Numbered from the stretch's first letter, positions 1 through 8,799 are shown. The stretch is 51,873 bases of DNA from Nocardia niigatensis NBRC 100131 (GCF_000308655.1 NZ_BAGC01000068.1:1-51873), one strand, 5' to 3'. The notes: generated from the sequence alone by a model not told the origin. Made by a program: numbers and translations.

Positions 1-744
1 ATGCCGGGCCAGCCGATCGGCGGGCCGCGCATCGCGCCGCCGCAGCGGGTCGGGGCGGGCGCCCCGCCGCAGGGTCCGCGCGGACCGCAGGGGCCGGGTG
101 CGCAGGGACCCGGTGCACCCCAGGGACCGAACGCACCCCAGGGACCGAATGCGCCGCAGGGCGTGCAGCAGGGCCCGATGCCCGGTGGGCCGGGGCAGGC
201 CGGGCCGCAGGACATCCAGGGGGATGGACCGCGGATCCTGGCGCAGCCCCAGCGGGTTCCGGCCGCCGGCGAGGCGGCCGACGGGACCGCGGCGGCGCCG
301 GGCGGGTCGAAGAAGAAGCTGTGGATCATCGTGGCGGCGGCCGCGATCGCGGTGATCGCGATCGTCGGTGTGGTGGTCGGGGTGACCGCGCACAACAGCG
401 ACAACTCGCCGGAAGCCAAGGTGCAGAAGACGATCACCGTCTACACCGACGCGCTGAAGTCCGGGAACCTGGACGCGCTGCGCGCGGTGACCTGCGGTGC
501 GCAGCACGACTTCTACCAGAAGATCTCGGCCGACCAGTTCGCCAGCGTGTACAAGACGTCGCAGGATCAGAAGAGCATCCCGCAGGTGAAGAGCGTCGAC
601 GCGATTCAGATCACCGGCGATGCCGCGCTCGCCCAGGCGACCGTGTACACCGCCGCGGACCCGGCGAAGACGTCCGCCCGCACCTTCGATCTGCGCAACG
701 AGGGTGGTTCCTGGAAGGTGTGCGACCCGCAGAACGGCCACTGA
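1..744 (+). CDS. Pro/Gly-rich single-pass membrane protein (Rv0361-like), 5' end possibly cut
   Basis: This protein of at least 247 residues begins exactly at the window edge, so the true start may lie upstream. Residues 1-100 are low-complexity Pro/Gly/Gln with short repeats of the type QGPNAPQGPNAP. A KKK stop-transfer motif precedes one membrane helix at about 107-129. The remaining roughly 115 residues are a small extracytoplasmic domain with a Cys in VTCGAQ and another in WKVCDPQ, which resembles the lumazine-binding-like or NTF2-like domains of mycobacterial Rv0361-type proteins. Function is unknown. Its position upstream of the fba neighbourhood fits the Rv0361 locus of mycobacteria. 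The topology is visible in the sequence; the family assignment is an inference. Confidence 0.7.
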   Translation: MPGQPIGGPRIAPPQRVGAGAPPQGPRGPQGPGAQGPGAPQGPNAPQGPNAPQGVQQGPMPGGPGQAGPQDIQGDGPRILAQPQRVPAAGEAADGTAAAPGGSKKKLWIIVAAAAIAVIAIVGVVVGVTAHNSDNSPEAKVQKTITVYTDALKSGNLDALRAVTCGAQHDFYQKISADQFASVYKTSQDQKSIPQVKSVDAIQITGDAALAQATVYTAADPAKTSARTFDLRNEGGSWKVCDPQNGH

Positions 745-926
745 TCGGCTTCCCGAAACCCCGCCGCAGCCCTTGCGACCGGAGTCACTGAAGCATTCCC
801 GGCTCCGGTCGCGATGAACATCACAAAGACCTGGTCAACAGTCCGACACGTGGGTAGTGTGTGCCGGATTGTTCGGGCCGGCCGTATCGGCATACCGGCA
901 CTTCAGCGGTTGTACACCGTCCAGGA

Positions 927-956
927 ACACTGTCCGGCATACGTCCACGACAGTGT
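927..956. promoter_or_regulatory. Inverted repeat upstream of hadAB
   Basis: ACACTGTC at 927-934 and GACAGTGT at 949-956 form a perfect 8-bp inverted repeat with a 14-nt spacer, about 55 bp before the dehydratase start codon. It could be a dimeric regulator operator or a leader hairpin. The rest of the 745-1009 gap shows no gene. Confidence 0.4.
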
Positions 957-1009
957 CCGCAGAAGTGGTGCGGGCCCACCGGGTTTCGATTTGCAGGGAG
1001 CTGAACACC

Positions 1010-2086
1010 ATGCCGGAAACGGCAGAGGCTACTGAAGCCACCGCGGCCGAGCTGGTCGGACGGCACTTCCGTGTCCGTGATCACTACGACGTCGGCCGCG
1101 AGAAGATCCGCGAGTTCGCGCGGTCGGTGCGCAACGATCACCCCGGACACCACACCGAGGCCGCCGCCGCGAGGCTCGGCTACGGTGGCCTGCTCGCCTC
1201 GCCGACCTTCGCGTCGGTGATCGGCGCGGCCACCACCCGTTCGCTGATCGGGTCCGTGCTCACCGAGTACGACGTCTCGCAGATCCTGCAGACCGATCAG
1301 GTCTTCGAGTACTACCGCCCGATCCTGGCCGAGGACCGCCTCGGGGTGGACGTCGTCGTCGAGAACATCCGCAGCTTCGGCGACAACGACTTCATCACCG
1401 TCAAGGTCACCCTCACCGATGCCGACGCACTGCCGGTCCTGGTCGCCACCACCACCATCGTGGCCCGCAAGGGCGTCGAGATCGACCCCGCCACGGTCGA
1501 GACGGTCTCGGGCGTGGTCATGCACGGCCACGTGGTCGAGCCCGGCGAATTCGATGGCGACCCGACCGGTCTGATTCTGCTGGCCCCCGACGAGGTCGCC
1601 GAGCTGGCCGCCCCCGCCCCGCCGCAGCCGGTCCACACCATCCCCACCGCCGCCACCCTGACCGCCGGCGCCGAGCTGCCCGCCGCCAAGGTGCCGGTCA
1701 CCCGCGGCGACCTGGTCAACTACGCGGGCGTCTCCGGCGACCCGAACCCCATCCACTTCAGCGACACCGCCGCCACCCTGGTCGGCCTGCCCACCGTGGT
1801 GGCGCACGGCATGCTCACCATGGGCCTGACCGCCGGCTACCTGGTGGACTGGCTGGGCGACCCGTCGGCGCTGACCAAGTTCAGCGTCCGCTTCTCCGGC
1901 TTCGTGCCGGTCGAGCCGACCGCCCCGACCATCGTCGAGTTCACCGGCAAGGTGAAGTCGGTGGACGCCGCCCGGGGCGCGGCCACCGTCGTGCTCGGCG
2001 CGACCTCCGAGGGCAAGAAACTGTTCGGCCGGGCGGTCGCCGAGATCCGGCTGTCCCACCTCCCCGGGACCTCAGCGCACAGCTGA
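1010..2086 (+). CDS. Fused (3R)-hydroxyacyl-ACP dehydratase HadA/HadB
   Basis: The protein has 358 residues. It is a double hot-dog dehydratase for the FAS-II cycle that elongates mycolic-acid precursors, removing water from 3-hydroxyacyl-ACP. The N-terminal half (about 12-165) is a HadA/FAS1-DH-like substrate-channel domain. The C-terminal half (about 225-350) carries the MaoC hydratase-2 signature YAGVSGDPNPIH, giving the catalytic pair D244/H249. In mycobacteria HadA and HadB are separate subunits; a fused form is typical of Nocardia-type genomes. The start is the ATG at 1010, chosen because GGGAG lies just upstream and the protein then begins at the natural domain edge; longer in-frame starts have no ribosome site. 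It stands alone, with an inverted repeat upstream and a hairpin downstream. Confidence 0.88.
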   Translation: MPETAEATEATAAELVGRHFRVRDHYDVGREKIREFARSVRNDHPGHHTEAAAARLGYGGLLASPTFASVIGAATTRSLIGSVLTEYDVSQILQTDQVFEYYRPILAEDRLGVDVVVENIRSFGDNDFITVKVTLTDADALPVLVATTTIVARKGVEIDPATVETVSGVVMHGHVVEPGEFDGDPTGLILLAPDEVAELAAPAPPQPVHTIPTAATLTAGAELPAAKVPVTRGDLVNYAGVSGDPNPIHFSDTAATLVGLPTVVAHGMLTMGLTAGYLVDWLGDPSALTKFSVRFSGFVPVEPTAPTIVEFTGKVKSVDAARGAATVVLGATSEGKKLFGRAVAEIRLSHLPGTSAHS

Positions 2087-2157
2087 GGGCAGCAGACCGC
2101 CCCACACGCGTGCCGCGGTCAGGTGCCGAACCGATCTTGGTCGTACCCCTGGAGTTA

Positions 2158-2193
2158 CCCCAACCGCAGCGAAATCAATTGTTGCGGTTGGGG
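2158..2193. terminator. Hairpin between convergent hadAB and the DUF4185 gene
   Basis: CCCCAACCGCA (2158-2168) pairs perfectly with TGCGGTTGGGG (2183-2193) over a 14-nt loop. It lies between two convergent genes and can act in both directions. There is no clear T-tract, which is usual in high-GC actinobacteria. Confidence 0.6.
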
Positions 2194-2230
2194 AACGAGC
2201 CGGGGGTGCTTTTCGGCTGTCAGTCGGCCG

Positions 2231-3694
2231 TCAGTTGATCGTGGCGTGCATCAGGTAGACGTTGTAGTCGCTCCAGGTCGACATGGTGAAGTACATGTCG
2301 TTGCCGGTCGACCAGGGGTGGATGAAGCCGCCGTAGAGTTCCGGGAACTGGAGGGCGCTCACGGTGACCGTGCTGTCGGACCACGCGCCCTGCGGCGAAT
2401 CCGACTCCCGCACCACCAGTGCCGCCTTGGCGGTGTCCAGGTAGCTCATCTGCCACACCTTGCGGCTCTCGTCGTAGCGCACCGACAGTTCACCGGCGGG
2501 CGCGTCGACAATCGGTGTGGCCGTGACCGATCCGTTCGTCTCGGGGAGCCAGGAGCCGCTGTTCCAGTACTGGTAGGCGGTCGGGTTGAGCACCTGGTCC
2601 TTCGGCACCCGGGCCAGCCCCACCCCGCCGAGGCGCGAGTTGGGAATGCCGAACATGTACACCCAGTCGCCCTGCGGCACCATCGACGTCACCTGGAAGT
2701 TGGAGAGGCCGAAGATGTTCTGCCACTTGGCGTACGGATCCTTGGTCCAGTGTTCGCCGTGGTCGTCGGAGTAGGCGAGGCCGCCGTAGTTGGTGTACCA
2801 GGTGCCGGGCACGCTGTTCCAGGTGCGGATCGACATGTAGCTCAGGTACTGCCGGTCCCCGACGGCGAAACCCGAGGTCGGAATGGTGGTGATCTCGATA
2901 TTGTCCATCTTGCGACTGCTCAGCAGCTCGGTGGCGTGGCAGCGGTCGTCGGTGACCATGCGATCGAACACGACCCCGTTCTCCAGATCCCGATTCTTGC
3001 TGAAGGCCAGCAGGTTCGAGCGCCAGTCCTCGCCCATGCCGCCCGGCGGATGGAAGTCGCGGCCGACGGTGTCGCCGAACGCGATGGCGATCTCGTCGGG
3101 TGCGCTCTGCCACATGATGCCCAGGTCGGTGCCCTGCACCTGCCAGCGCTTGTCGGTGCGGTTGACCGAGTCGGCGCCGGTCAGCTTGGACACCTCACGC
3201 ACGTCGGAGACCTGCGGCGCGGGCCGGACGGGTGCCTGCGCGGCGGCCTCGACCGGCGGGTGCGCCGGGGCGGGGCCGGGCGGCAGCTCCGGCGGATTCG
3301 GGTTGGGGAGCGCGAAATTGAACGGCTGCGGCCGCACGATCAGCTTGGGGAGACCGAGCTGCTCCGCGAGTCCCGGTGGCGGAGCCGGAGTGTCGGTGAG
3401 GTCCGGGCACGGGTTCACGCACGGATCCGACGGCAACTCCACCGGCACGCGCTTGGTGTTCTCCGGCGGCGGCCCGGGATCGACCGTGATCACCGGATAG
3501 GACACCGGCACCTCGACGGTCTTGGGGATCAGCGGCTCGTGTGTGGGCTTGGCGTCGGTACTGCAGGGCCCGATGCCCGGAACGGCAGGTGCCGCACCAG
3601 GATCCGGATCCGCCGCGACCGGACCGCCCATGCCGACGAGTACGCCCGCCCCGACGATCGCCGCCCCCGCAGCCGCCACGAGCCGCTTGGCCAT
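2231..3694 (-). CDS. Secreted DUF4185-domain protein
   Basis: The protein has 487 residues. The ATG at 3694 is chosen because GGAAGG precedes it and it opens a good signal peptide: MAKR, a hydrophobic stretch of alanine, glycine and valine, then an AxA-type site near VAADPDP. Residues 25-165 are a Pro-rich linker. From about 170 to the end it matches the DUF4185 pattern, a beta-propeller-like domain seen in secreted actinobacterial proteins, with WQVQGTDLGIMW, several W/Y-rich blade motifs and a final GGFIHPWSTG...YFTMSTWSDYNV. Family members are presumed glycan-active or surface proteins; no catalytic activity can be assigned here. It is a single gene, convergent with hadAB. Confidence 0.82.
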   Translation of the reverse strand: MAKRLVAAAGAAIVGAGVLVGMGGPVAADPDPGAAPAVPGIGPCSTDAKPTHEPLIPKTVEVPVSYPVITVDPGPPPENTKRVPVELPSDPCVNPCPDLTDTPAPPPGLAEQLGLPKLIVRPQPFNFALPNPNPPELPPGPAPAHPPVEAAAQAPVRPAPQVSDVREVSKLTGADSVNRTDKRWQVQGTDLGIMWQSAPDEIAIAFGDTVGRDFHPPGGMGEDWRSNLLAFSKNRDLENGVVFDRMVTDDRCHATELLSSRKMDNIEITTIPTSGFAVGDRQYLSYMSIRTWNSVPGTWYTNYGGLAYSDDHGEHWTKDPYAKWQNIFGLSNFQVTSMVPQGDWVYMFGIPNSRLGGVGLARVPKDQVLNPTAYQYWNSGSWLPETNGSVTATPIVDAPAGELSVRYDESRKVWQMSYLDTAKAALVVRESDSPQGAWSDSTVTVSALQFPELYGGFIHPWSTGNDMYFTMSTWSDYNVYLMHATIN

Positions 3695-3732
3695 GCACTC
3701 AACCCTTCCGGTATTCGGGCTCTCCGAACACA

Positions 3733-3759
3733 TTCCGGGCAGAGACCCTACCCCCGGAA
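3733..3759. promoter_or_regulatory. Small inverted repeat upstream of the DUF4185 gene
   Basis: TTCCGGG (3733-3739) and CCCGGAA (3753-3759) form a 7-bp inverted repeat in the 85-bp gap between the EmbR-like gene and the DUF4185 start. It may terminate the regulator transcript or be an operator. This is a weak call. Confidence 0.3.
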
Positions 3760-3779
3760 CCGAGCAAACCGCCGGAGGT

Positions 3780-4898
3780 TCAGTGCAGGGCCTGGAAGGT
3801 GAGCACGGTGGTGCCGATCCGGATGGCGTCCCCGTCGGCCAGCACGGCGGCCGATTCGATGGACTCCTCGTTGATGTAGATGCCGTTGGCGGAGTGCAGA
3901 TCCTTGATGAGCAGACCGGCCCGGCTCGGGGTGATCTGCGCGTGGTACCGGCTGGCCTTGGGATCGTCGAGCACCAGATCGTTGTCGGTCATGCGGCCGA
4001 TCTTCACGCCGTTCGGGCCGATCGGCACCACCCGGCCGTCGGCGAGCCGCAGCTGCCCGGCGCGCACCGCGCGCGGCATCTCGGTGACGGTCTCGGTCAT
4101 GGCCTTGGCCATGCGCTCGACCTCGTGAATCTGCCCGGTGCTCAACGGTTCCTGGCGCAGCACCTTCTGCTCCAGCGCGATGAGCGCGGGACCCGGATCG
4201 ATGCCGAGTTCGTCGGCGAGCACGGTGCGCACCCGGCGGCAGGCGTCGAGCGCGTCGGCCTGGCGGCCGGACAGGTACAGGGCGGTGATGAGCTGCGCCC
4301 ACAGCGGTTCCCGCAGCGGATGCGCGCTGGTCATCGACACCAGCTCGCCGACCACGGAAGAGGCTCGGCCCAAAGTGATTTCGGAATCGATGCGGGCGGA
4401 GGCGACCAGCAGCCGCTCCTCGTCCATGGCGGTCGCGAAGCTCTCCGCGAAACCCAGGCCGGACAGGTCGTCCAGGGCGCGGCCGCTCCATTCCGCCAGC
4501 GCCTGACCGAAGAGCCGGGACGCGGCGGTGGGGTCGCCGATCGAGGCGGCCTCGGAACCCTCGCGGCGCAGCGTCTCGAAGCGCCCGAGATCGCACTCGT
4601 CGTCCTCGATTTCCAGCCGGTAGCCGGCGGATTCGGTGCGCAGCAGCGCCACCGGGTCGACCCCGGCGGTGCGCAGGGTCTTGCGAATGTTGGAGACGAA
4701 CACCTGCAGGCTCGCCTGGTAGGAGTCCGGCGGATCGTCGTTCCAGACGATGTCGGCCAGCGCCTGGGAGGACACCGCGCGCCGCCGGTTCACGGTCAGA
4801 GCCGCCAGCAGTGCTCGCGGCTTGGGGCCGCCGACCGGCACGGACCGACCGGCGACCAACAGCTGCACGGGGCCCAGAACCCGCACATCGACAGTCAT
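3780..4898 (-). CDS. EmbR-like SARP-family transcriptional regulator with FHA domain
   Basis: The protein has 372 residues. The domain order is a winged-helix OmpR/SARP DNA-binding domain (about 1-95, with GGPKPRALLAAL), a bacterial transcriptional activator domain (about 100-250), and a C-terminal FHA phosphothreonine-binding domain (about 297-367). The FHA residues are present: R302 in KIGR, S316 in KASRYH, and N338 in HSANGIYI. This is the layout of mycobacterial EmbR, which is phosphorylated by PknH and regulates the embCAB arabinosyltransferases. EmbR of M. tuberculosis has about 388 residues. No Ser/Thr kinase gene is adjacent here, so any kinase partner is elsewhere. The ATG at 4898 follows GAGGCAGGTGG. 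Orthology to EmbR itself rather than a paralogue is not proven. Confidence 0.82.
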   Translation of the reverse strand: MTVDVRVLGPVQLLVAGRSVPVGGPKPRALLAALTVNRRRAVSSQALADIVWNDDPPDSYQASLQVFVSNIRKTLRTAGVDPVALLRTESAGYRLEIEDDECDLGRFETLRREGSEAASIGDPTAASRLFGQALAEWSGRALDDLSGLGFAESFATAMDEERLLVASARIDSEITLGRASSVVGELVSMTSAHPLREPLWAQLITALYLSGRQADALDACRRVRTVLADELGIDPGPALIALEQKVLRQEPLSTGQIHEVERMAKAMTETVTEMPRAVRAGQLRLADGRVVPIGPNGVKIGRMTDNDLVLDDPKASRYHAQITPSRAGLLIKDLHSANGIYINEESIESAAVLADGDAIRIGTTVLTFQALH

Positions 4899-4948
4899 GC
4901 CACCTGCCTCGATAGAGACCGCGGCGCGCCCGCCGCTCGAAAATTGCC

Positions 4949-4978
4949 CGGGATTCCGCTTGTTTCAGCGGAATCCCG
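4949..4978 (-). terminator. Rho-independent terminator downstream of fba
   Basis: A perfect 12-bp stem pairs CGGGATTCCGCT (4949-4960) with AGCGGAATCCCG (4967-4978) over a 6-nt loop. Read on the minus strand it is followed by a T-rich ATTTTC. It sits 10 bp after the fba stop. Confidence 0.8.
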
Positions 4979-4988
4979 ACCGTTGAGC

Positions 4989-6026
4989 TTACTTGGCGCT
5001 GATCGAGCGTCCCGCCGAGTTCAGGTCGTTGCAGGCCTCGACCACGCGGGCGGCCATCGAGGTCTCGGCCTTCTTGAGGTAGCTGCGCGGGTCGTAGACC
5101 TTCTTGTTGCCGACCTCACCGTCGATCTTCAGGACGCCGTCGTAGTTGCCGAACATGTGGCCGGCGACCGGGCGGGTGAAGGCGTACTGGGTGTCGGTGT
5201 CGACGTTCATCTTCACCACGCCGTAGCGCAGCGAGTCCTCGATCTCCGACTTCAGCGAGCCCGAACCACCGTGGAAGACGAAGTCGAAGGGCTGTGCGTC
5301 GGCGGCCAGACCCAGCTTGGCGGCGGCCACCCGCTGGCCCTCGGCCAGCACCTCGGGCTTGAGCACCACGTTGCCCGGCTTGTACACACCGTGCACATTG
5401 CCGAAGGTGGCGGCCAGCAGGTACTGGCCGTTCTCGCCGGCGCCCAGCGCGTCGATGGTCTTCTCGAAGTCCTCGGGCGAGGTGTAGAGCTTCTCGTTGA
5501 TCTCGGCCTCGACGCCGTCCTCTTCGCCGCCGACGACACCGATCTCGACCTCGAGGATGATGTTCGCCGCGTGCGCCTGCTTCAGCAGTTCCTTGGCGAT
5601 CTCCAGGTTCTCGTCGATCGGGATCGCGGAACCGTCCCACATGTGCGACTGGAACAGCGGGTTCAGGCCGTTCTTCACGCGCTCGGCCGAGATGGCCAGC
5701 AGCGGGCGCACGAAGGTGTCCAGTTTGTCCTTCGGGCAGTGGTCGGTGTGCAGCGCGATGGTGACGTCGTACTTGGCCGCGACCACGTTCGCGAACTCGG
5801 CCAGCGCGACCGCACCGGTCACCATGTCCTTCACGCCCAGGCCGGAGCCGAATTCGGCGCCGCCGGTGGAGAACTGGATGATGCCGTCGGAACCCGCGTC
5901 CGCGAAGCCCTTGATGGCCGCGTTGATGGTCTCCGAGGACGTGCAGTTGATGGCGGGAAACGCGAAGGAGTTCTGCTTGGCCCGAGCAATCATCTCGGCG
6001 TAGATCTCCGGAGTCGCGATGGGCAC
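4989..6026 (-). CDS. fba: Class II fructose-bisphosphate aldolase
   Basis: The protein has 345 residues, the same size as M. tuberculosis Fba (344). It cleaves fructose-1,6-bisphosphate to DHAP and glyceraldehyde-3-phosphate in glycolysis and runs in reverse in gluconeogenesis. The zinc-enzyme motifs are present: ALHTDHCPKDKLD, the acidic EIGVVGGEEDGV loop, NVHGVYKPG, FVFHGGSGS and MNVDTDTQYAF. The start is a GTG at 6026 with GGAGGT four bases upstream, giving the standard N-terminus PIATPEIYAEM; the open frame further upstream is not protein-like. It is transcribed alone, divergent from dedA, and ends at a strong terminator. Confidence 0.97.
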   Translation of the reverse strand: MPIATPEIYAEMIARAKQNSFAFPAINCTSSETINAAIKGFADAGSDGIIQFSTGGAEFGSGLGVKDMVTGAVALAEFANVVAAKYDVTIALHTDHCPKDKLDTFVRPLLAISAERVKNGLNPLFQSHMWDGSAIPIDENLEIAKELLKQAHAANIILEVEIGVVGGEEDGVEAEINEKLYTSPEDFEKTIDALGAGENGQYLLAATFGNVHGVYKPGNVVLKPEVLAEGQRVAAAKLGLAADAQPFDFVFHGGSGSLKSEIEDSLRYGVVKMNVDTDTQYAFTRPVAGHMFGNYDGVLKIDGEVGNKKVYDPRSYLKKAETSMAARVVEACNDLNSAGRSISAK

Positions 6027-6177
6027 AGTGACCTCCGTGTTGTGTGTGGCGTGTACGACAAATTCTGTCAGCTGACACGATAGGACAGCCCTGTTTCTCC
6101 GGGGCAATGGCCTCACATACCCCACAAGTTTGTGAGGTTGCTTCGACGTTCGGTGTGATGTCTGCGGTACCGGTACT

Positions 6178-6906
6178 GTGGTGGCCGTGACCTTGCTGGC
6201 CGTATCCGATGCCGTGACGACCAACGCCGCCTTGCCCGCGATCTTGGACCCCATGCACCTCCTGACGGAGACGTGGCTTTCCCACGCGGTGCTCCCGGCG
6301 ATCTTGGCCATCGTCTTCATCGAGACCGGCCTGCTCTTCCCGATCCTCCCCGGCGACTCGCTGCTGTTCACCGGCGGTCTGCTGGCCGCCCAGGCGCACC
6401 CGCCGGCGGGCATGAACATCTGGTGGCTGGTGCCCGCGACCGCCTTCGTGGCCTGGCTGGGCGACCAGAGCGGCTACTGGATCGGCCGGACCATCGGCCC
6501 GGCGCTGTTCAAGAAGGAAGACACCCGCTTCTTCAAGCAGCACTACATCACCGAGACGCACGCCTTCTTCGAGAAGCACGGACCCAAGACCATCGTCCTG
6601 GCCCGCTTCGTGCCCATCGTGCGCACCTTCATGCCGGTGCTGGCCGGCGTCTCGAAGATGGACTACCGCAAGTTCGCCCTGGTCGACATCATCGGCGCAG
6701 TGGCATGGGGTGGCGGTGTCACCGTGCTCGGATACTTCCTGGGCAATGTCGAATTCATCCGTAAGAACGTCGAGGCGATCTTCCTGCTGATCGTGTTCGT
6801 GTCCATCCTGCCGGGCATCATCACAGTCGCGAAGAATCTGCTGCACCGCGGTCAGGCCCCGGCAGAGGCCGAGTACGCCACCTCGACGAACGAGCCGACC
6901 CGCTGA
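6178..6906 (+). CDS. DedA-family membrane protein (first of a pair)
   Basis: The protein has up to 242 residues. It has the DedA/SNARE-associated core: a re-entrant motif with FIETGLLFPILPGDSLL, GDQSGYWIGR, then ARFVPIVRTFMPVLAGVSKM and several membrane helices. DedA proteins act in lipid-carrier flux and membrane homeostasis; UndP/UptA members recycle undecaprenyl phosphate, but which substrate applies here is unknown. The start is uncertain among GTGs at 6178, 6181 and 6187. TACTGT at 6174-6179 resembles a -10 box, and its spacing would allow leaderless initiation at 6187. It is followed after 8 bp by a second DedA gene. The locus corresponds to mycobacterial Rv0364. Confidence 0.9.
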   Translation: MVAVTLLAVSDAVTTNAALPAILDPMHLLTETWLSHAVLPAILAIVFIETGLLFPILPGDSLLFTGGLLAAQAHPPAGMNIWWLVPATAFVAWLGDQSGYWIGRTIGPALFKKEDTRFFKQHYITETHAFFEKHGPKTIVLARFVPIVRTFMPVLAGVSKMDYRKFALVDIIGAVAWGGGVTVLGYFLGNVEFIRKNVEAIFLLIVFVSILPGIITVAKNLLHRGQAPAEAEYATSTNEPTR

Positions 6907-6914
6907 GCCCTTCG

Positions 6915-7652
6915 GTGTCGACCAGCCCGCTAACAACTTTCGCCGCCGGCGGCCCCGTGTTCTCCTCCGCCTCGGGCGGATTCGGTCCGCTCGAAACCGC
7001 CGGACCCGTACTCGTCTGGACGATCGTCCTCACCTTCGTCTTCCTGGAGTGCGCGCTCATCATCGGGCTGTTCCTGCCCGGTGACTCCATGCTCATCACC
7101 GCGGGCGTGGTGCTGGCCTCGCAGGTCGGCGAGAGTCAGGTGTGGGCGCTGTCGATCGGCACCATGATCGCGGCCATCGCCGGCAACCAGGTCGGGTACG
7201 TCTTCGGCCAGCGCGCCGGACATCATCTGGTGGCGCGCAAGAACGGGAAATACGTCAATACCCGCAATCTGGCGCGGGTTTCGGACATGCTGCACAAGCA
7301 CGGATTCCTGGCGGTGCTGGTGGCCCGCTGGATTCCGTGGGTGCGCACCCTGTGCCCGCTGGTCGCGGGCGCTGCGGGCATGGATCACCGCAAGTACACC
7401 ATCGCCTCGACCGTCGGCGCGGTCATCTGGGCGCCGGTCATCCTGCTGGCCGGCTACTACGCGGGCAGCTTCCTGGAGAACATGTCCTGGCTCATGCCTG
7501 CGGTCATCGGGACCCTGGTGGTCGGGCTGATTCTCGGCACGTTCCTGGGCGTGCGGCAGTACCGGGTCGAGATGGCGCGCCCCGCCGAGGATTTCGACGT
7601 CGACCTGGAAGAGGCCGCGACGGTGCCGCTGCCCCGGGTGCCCCGCGCCTGA
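6915..7652 (+). CDS. DedA-family membrane protein (second of a pair)
   Basis: The protein has 245 residues and a GTG start, 8 bp after the first DedA gene, so it is probably co-transcribed. It shares the family core with its neighbour: FLECALIIGLFLPGDSMLITAG, GNQVGYVFGQRAG and ARWIPWVRTLCPLVAGAAGMDHRKY. It differs in a longer Ser/Gly-rich N-terminus and an acidic C-terminal tail (EDFDVDLEEAATVPL). The pair is divergent enough not to be a very recent duplication. It ends 4 bp from the convergent GH76 gene. Confidence 0.9.
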   Translation: MSTSPLTTFAAGGPVFSSASGGFGPLETAGPVLVWTIVLTFVFLECALIIGLFLPGDSMLITAGVVLASQVGESQVWALSIGTMIAAIAGNQVGYVFGQRAGHHLVARKNGKYVNTRNLARVSDMLHKHGFLAVLVARWIPWVRTLCPLVAGAAGMDHRKYTIASTVGAVIWAPVILLAGYYAGSFLENMSWLMPAVIGTLVVGLILGTFLGVRQYRVEMARPAEDFDVDLEEAATVPLPRVPRA

Positions 7653-7656
7653 CCGG

Positions 7657-8799
7657 TCACAACCCGGCGGCCGTCACCGTGTGCGCGGCCTCCATCAGCG
7701 TCCAGCCCGAAAGCTGCACCGACAGATCGCGTTCCGGGCTGCGTGAGGCGGTCACCGAACCGCCCTCGAAACCGCCTGCGCCCGCGATGCCCGGCAGTCG
7801 TGCGGGCTGCCGCCAATCCGAGCCGAACAGCGGCTCGCCCTCCACATCCAGCCGGTGCTCCCAGGCCGCGGTCGCGGACGACCGCACGATGGCGGCGGTC
7901 TTGCGGCGCGCGGCGACCGCGGCGGGTTCGTCGCCGGGCAGCATGAGGGCGGCCAGCGCCAGGTAGCGGATGAGAATGCCGTTGAACAGACCGCCGTCCC
8001 CGCCGCTGTCGCCGACCACCACGCCGTCCGCGGTCATGTGCTCCTCGACCGCGTCGATCAGCCGGATGGCGCGCTCGGCGTGCCGCGGTTCGCCGGTGTG
8101 CACCGCGAGTTCGGTCTCCAGGCCGAGCGCCACGCCCTGGCAGTAGCTGTAGACCGGCTTCTCGACCTCGCCCGAGGGTAAGTGAATGCCGTCGAAGATG
8201 AGGCCGGTCTCCTTGTCGCGCAGGTTGGCGTCGAGGAAGTCGGCCAGTTCCGCGGCCAGGTGGTAGCGGCCCAGCCGCGCCATGGCGATGCCCACCGGAC
8301 CGTTGGCCGGGGCGTTGAAGAAGTCCGAGCCCTTGCGCCACGGGACCGCTCCGAACTCCGGCTCGAACCCGTTGACCAGCGTCTTCTCCAGGATCAGCAG
8401 CGCACCCCGCACCTCGGCGACACTCTGGGCGCGTTGGGCCCGCTCCAAAGAGATTGTCAGCCAGGCCATGTCGTCGTAGTAGTCGTTGGTCCAGCCTCTG
8501 ATATTGCGCAGGCGCATGGCGTGGGCGATGGACCAGAGGCGACGTTGGCGGGCGGGGGTGGGCGCGCGATTGGCGGCGTCGACCGCGCAGTCGATCAGAT
8601 GGGCCTGCCACCAGTAGTGCCAGAAGGCGAAGGCCCGCTCACCTTTCGTGGCGGGCCAGCCCACGACACCGAGCTGGGTGCCGGGCATGCCCCACAGCGC
8701 CCGCAGGTGACGCGAGAGAATCGCGGATTCCGCCAGGTCGGCGCGCTCCGACCAGAGGGCGGCGGTCGGCTCCATATTGCGTCCGGTCCGCCAAGTCAT
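7657..8799 (-). CDS. Glycoside hydrolase family 76 protein (alpha-1,6-mannanase-like)
   Basis: The protein has 380 residues. The (alpha/alpha)6 fold of GH76 is suggested by repeated aromatic helices and by the paired catalytic aspartates in NDYYDDMAW (D109/D110 from this start). Further family-type segments are FNAPANGPVGIAMARLGR and YSYCQGVALGLETELA. GH76 enzymes cut alpha-1,6-mannan; in Mycobacteriales the plausible substrates are mannan backbones of lipomannan-type glycolipids. There is no signal peptide, so it looks cytoplasmic, like mycobacterial Rv0365c, which occupies the same place beside dedA and fba. The start could be 8799 or the ATG at 8775; neither has a strong ribosome site. Confidence 0.85.
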   Translation of the reverse strand: MTWRTGRNMEPTAALWSERADLAESAILSRHLRALWGMPGTQLGVVGWPATKGERAFAFWHYWWQAHLIDCAVDAANRAPTPARQRRLWSIAHAMRLRNIRGWTNDYYDDMAWLTISLERAQRAQSVAEVRGALLILEKTLVNGFEPEFGAVPWRKGSDFFNAPANGPVGIAMARLGRYHLAAELADFLDANLRDKETGLIFDGIHLPSGEVEKPVYSYCQGVALGLETELAVHTGEPRHAERAIRLIDAVEEHMTADGVVVGDSGGDGGLFNGILIRYLALAALMLPGDEPAAVAARRKTAAIVRSSATAAWEHRLDVEGEPLFGSDWRQPARLPGIAGAGGFEGGSVTASRSPERDLSVQLSGWTLMEAAHTVTAAGL

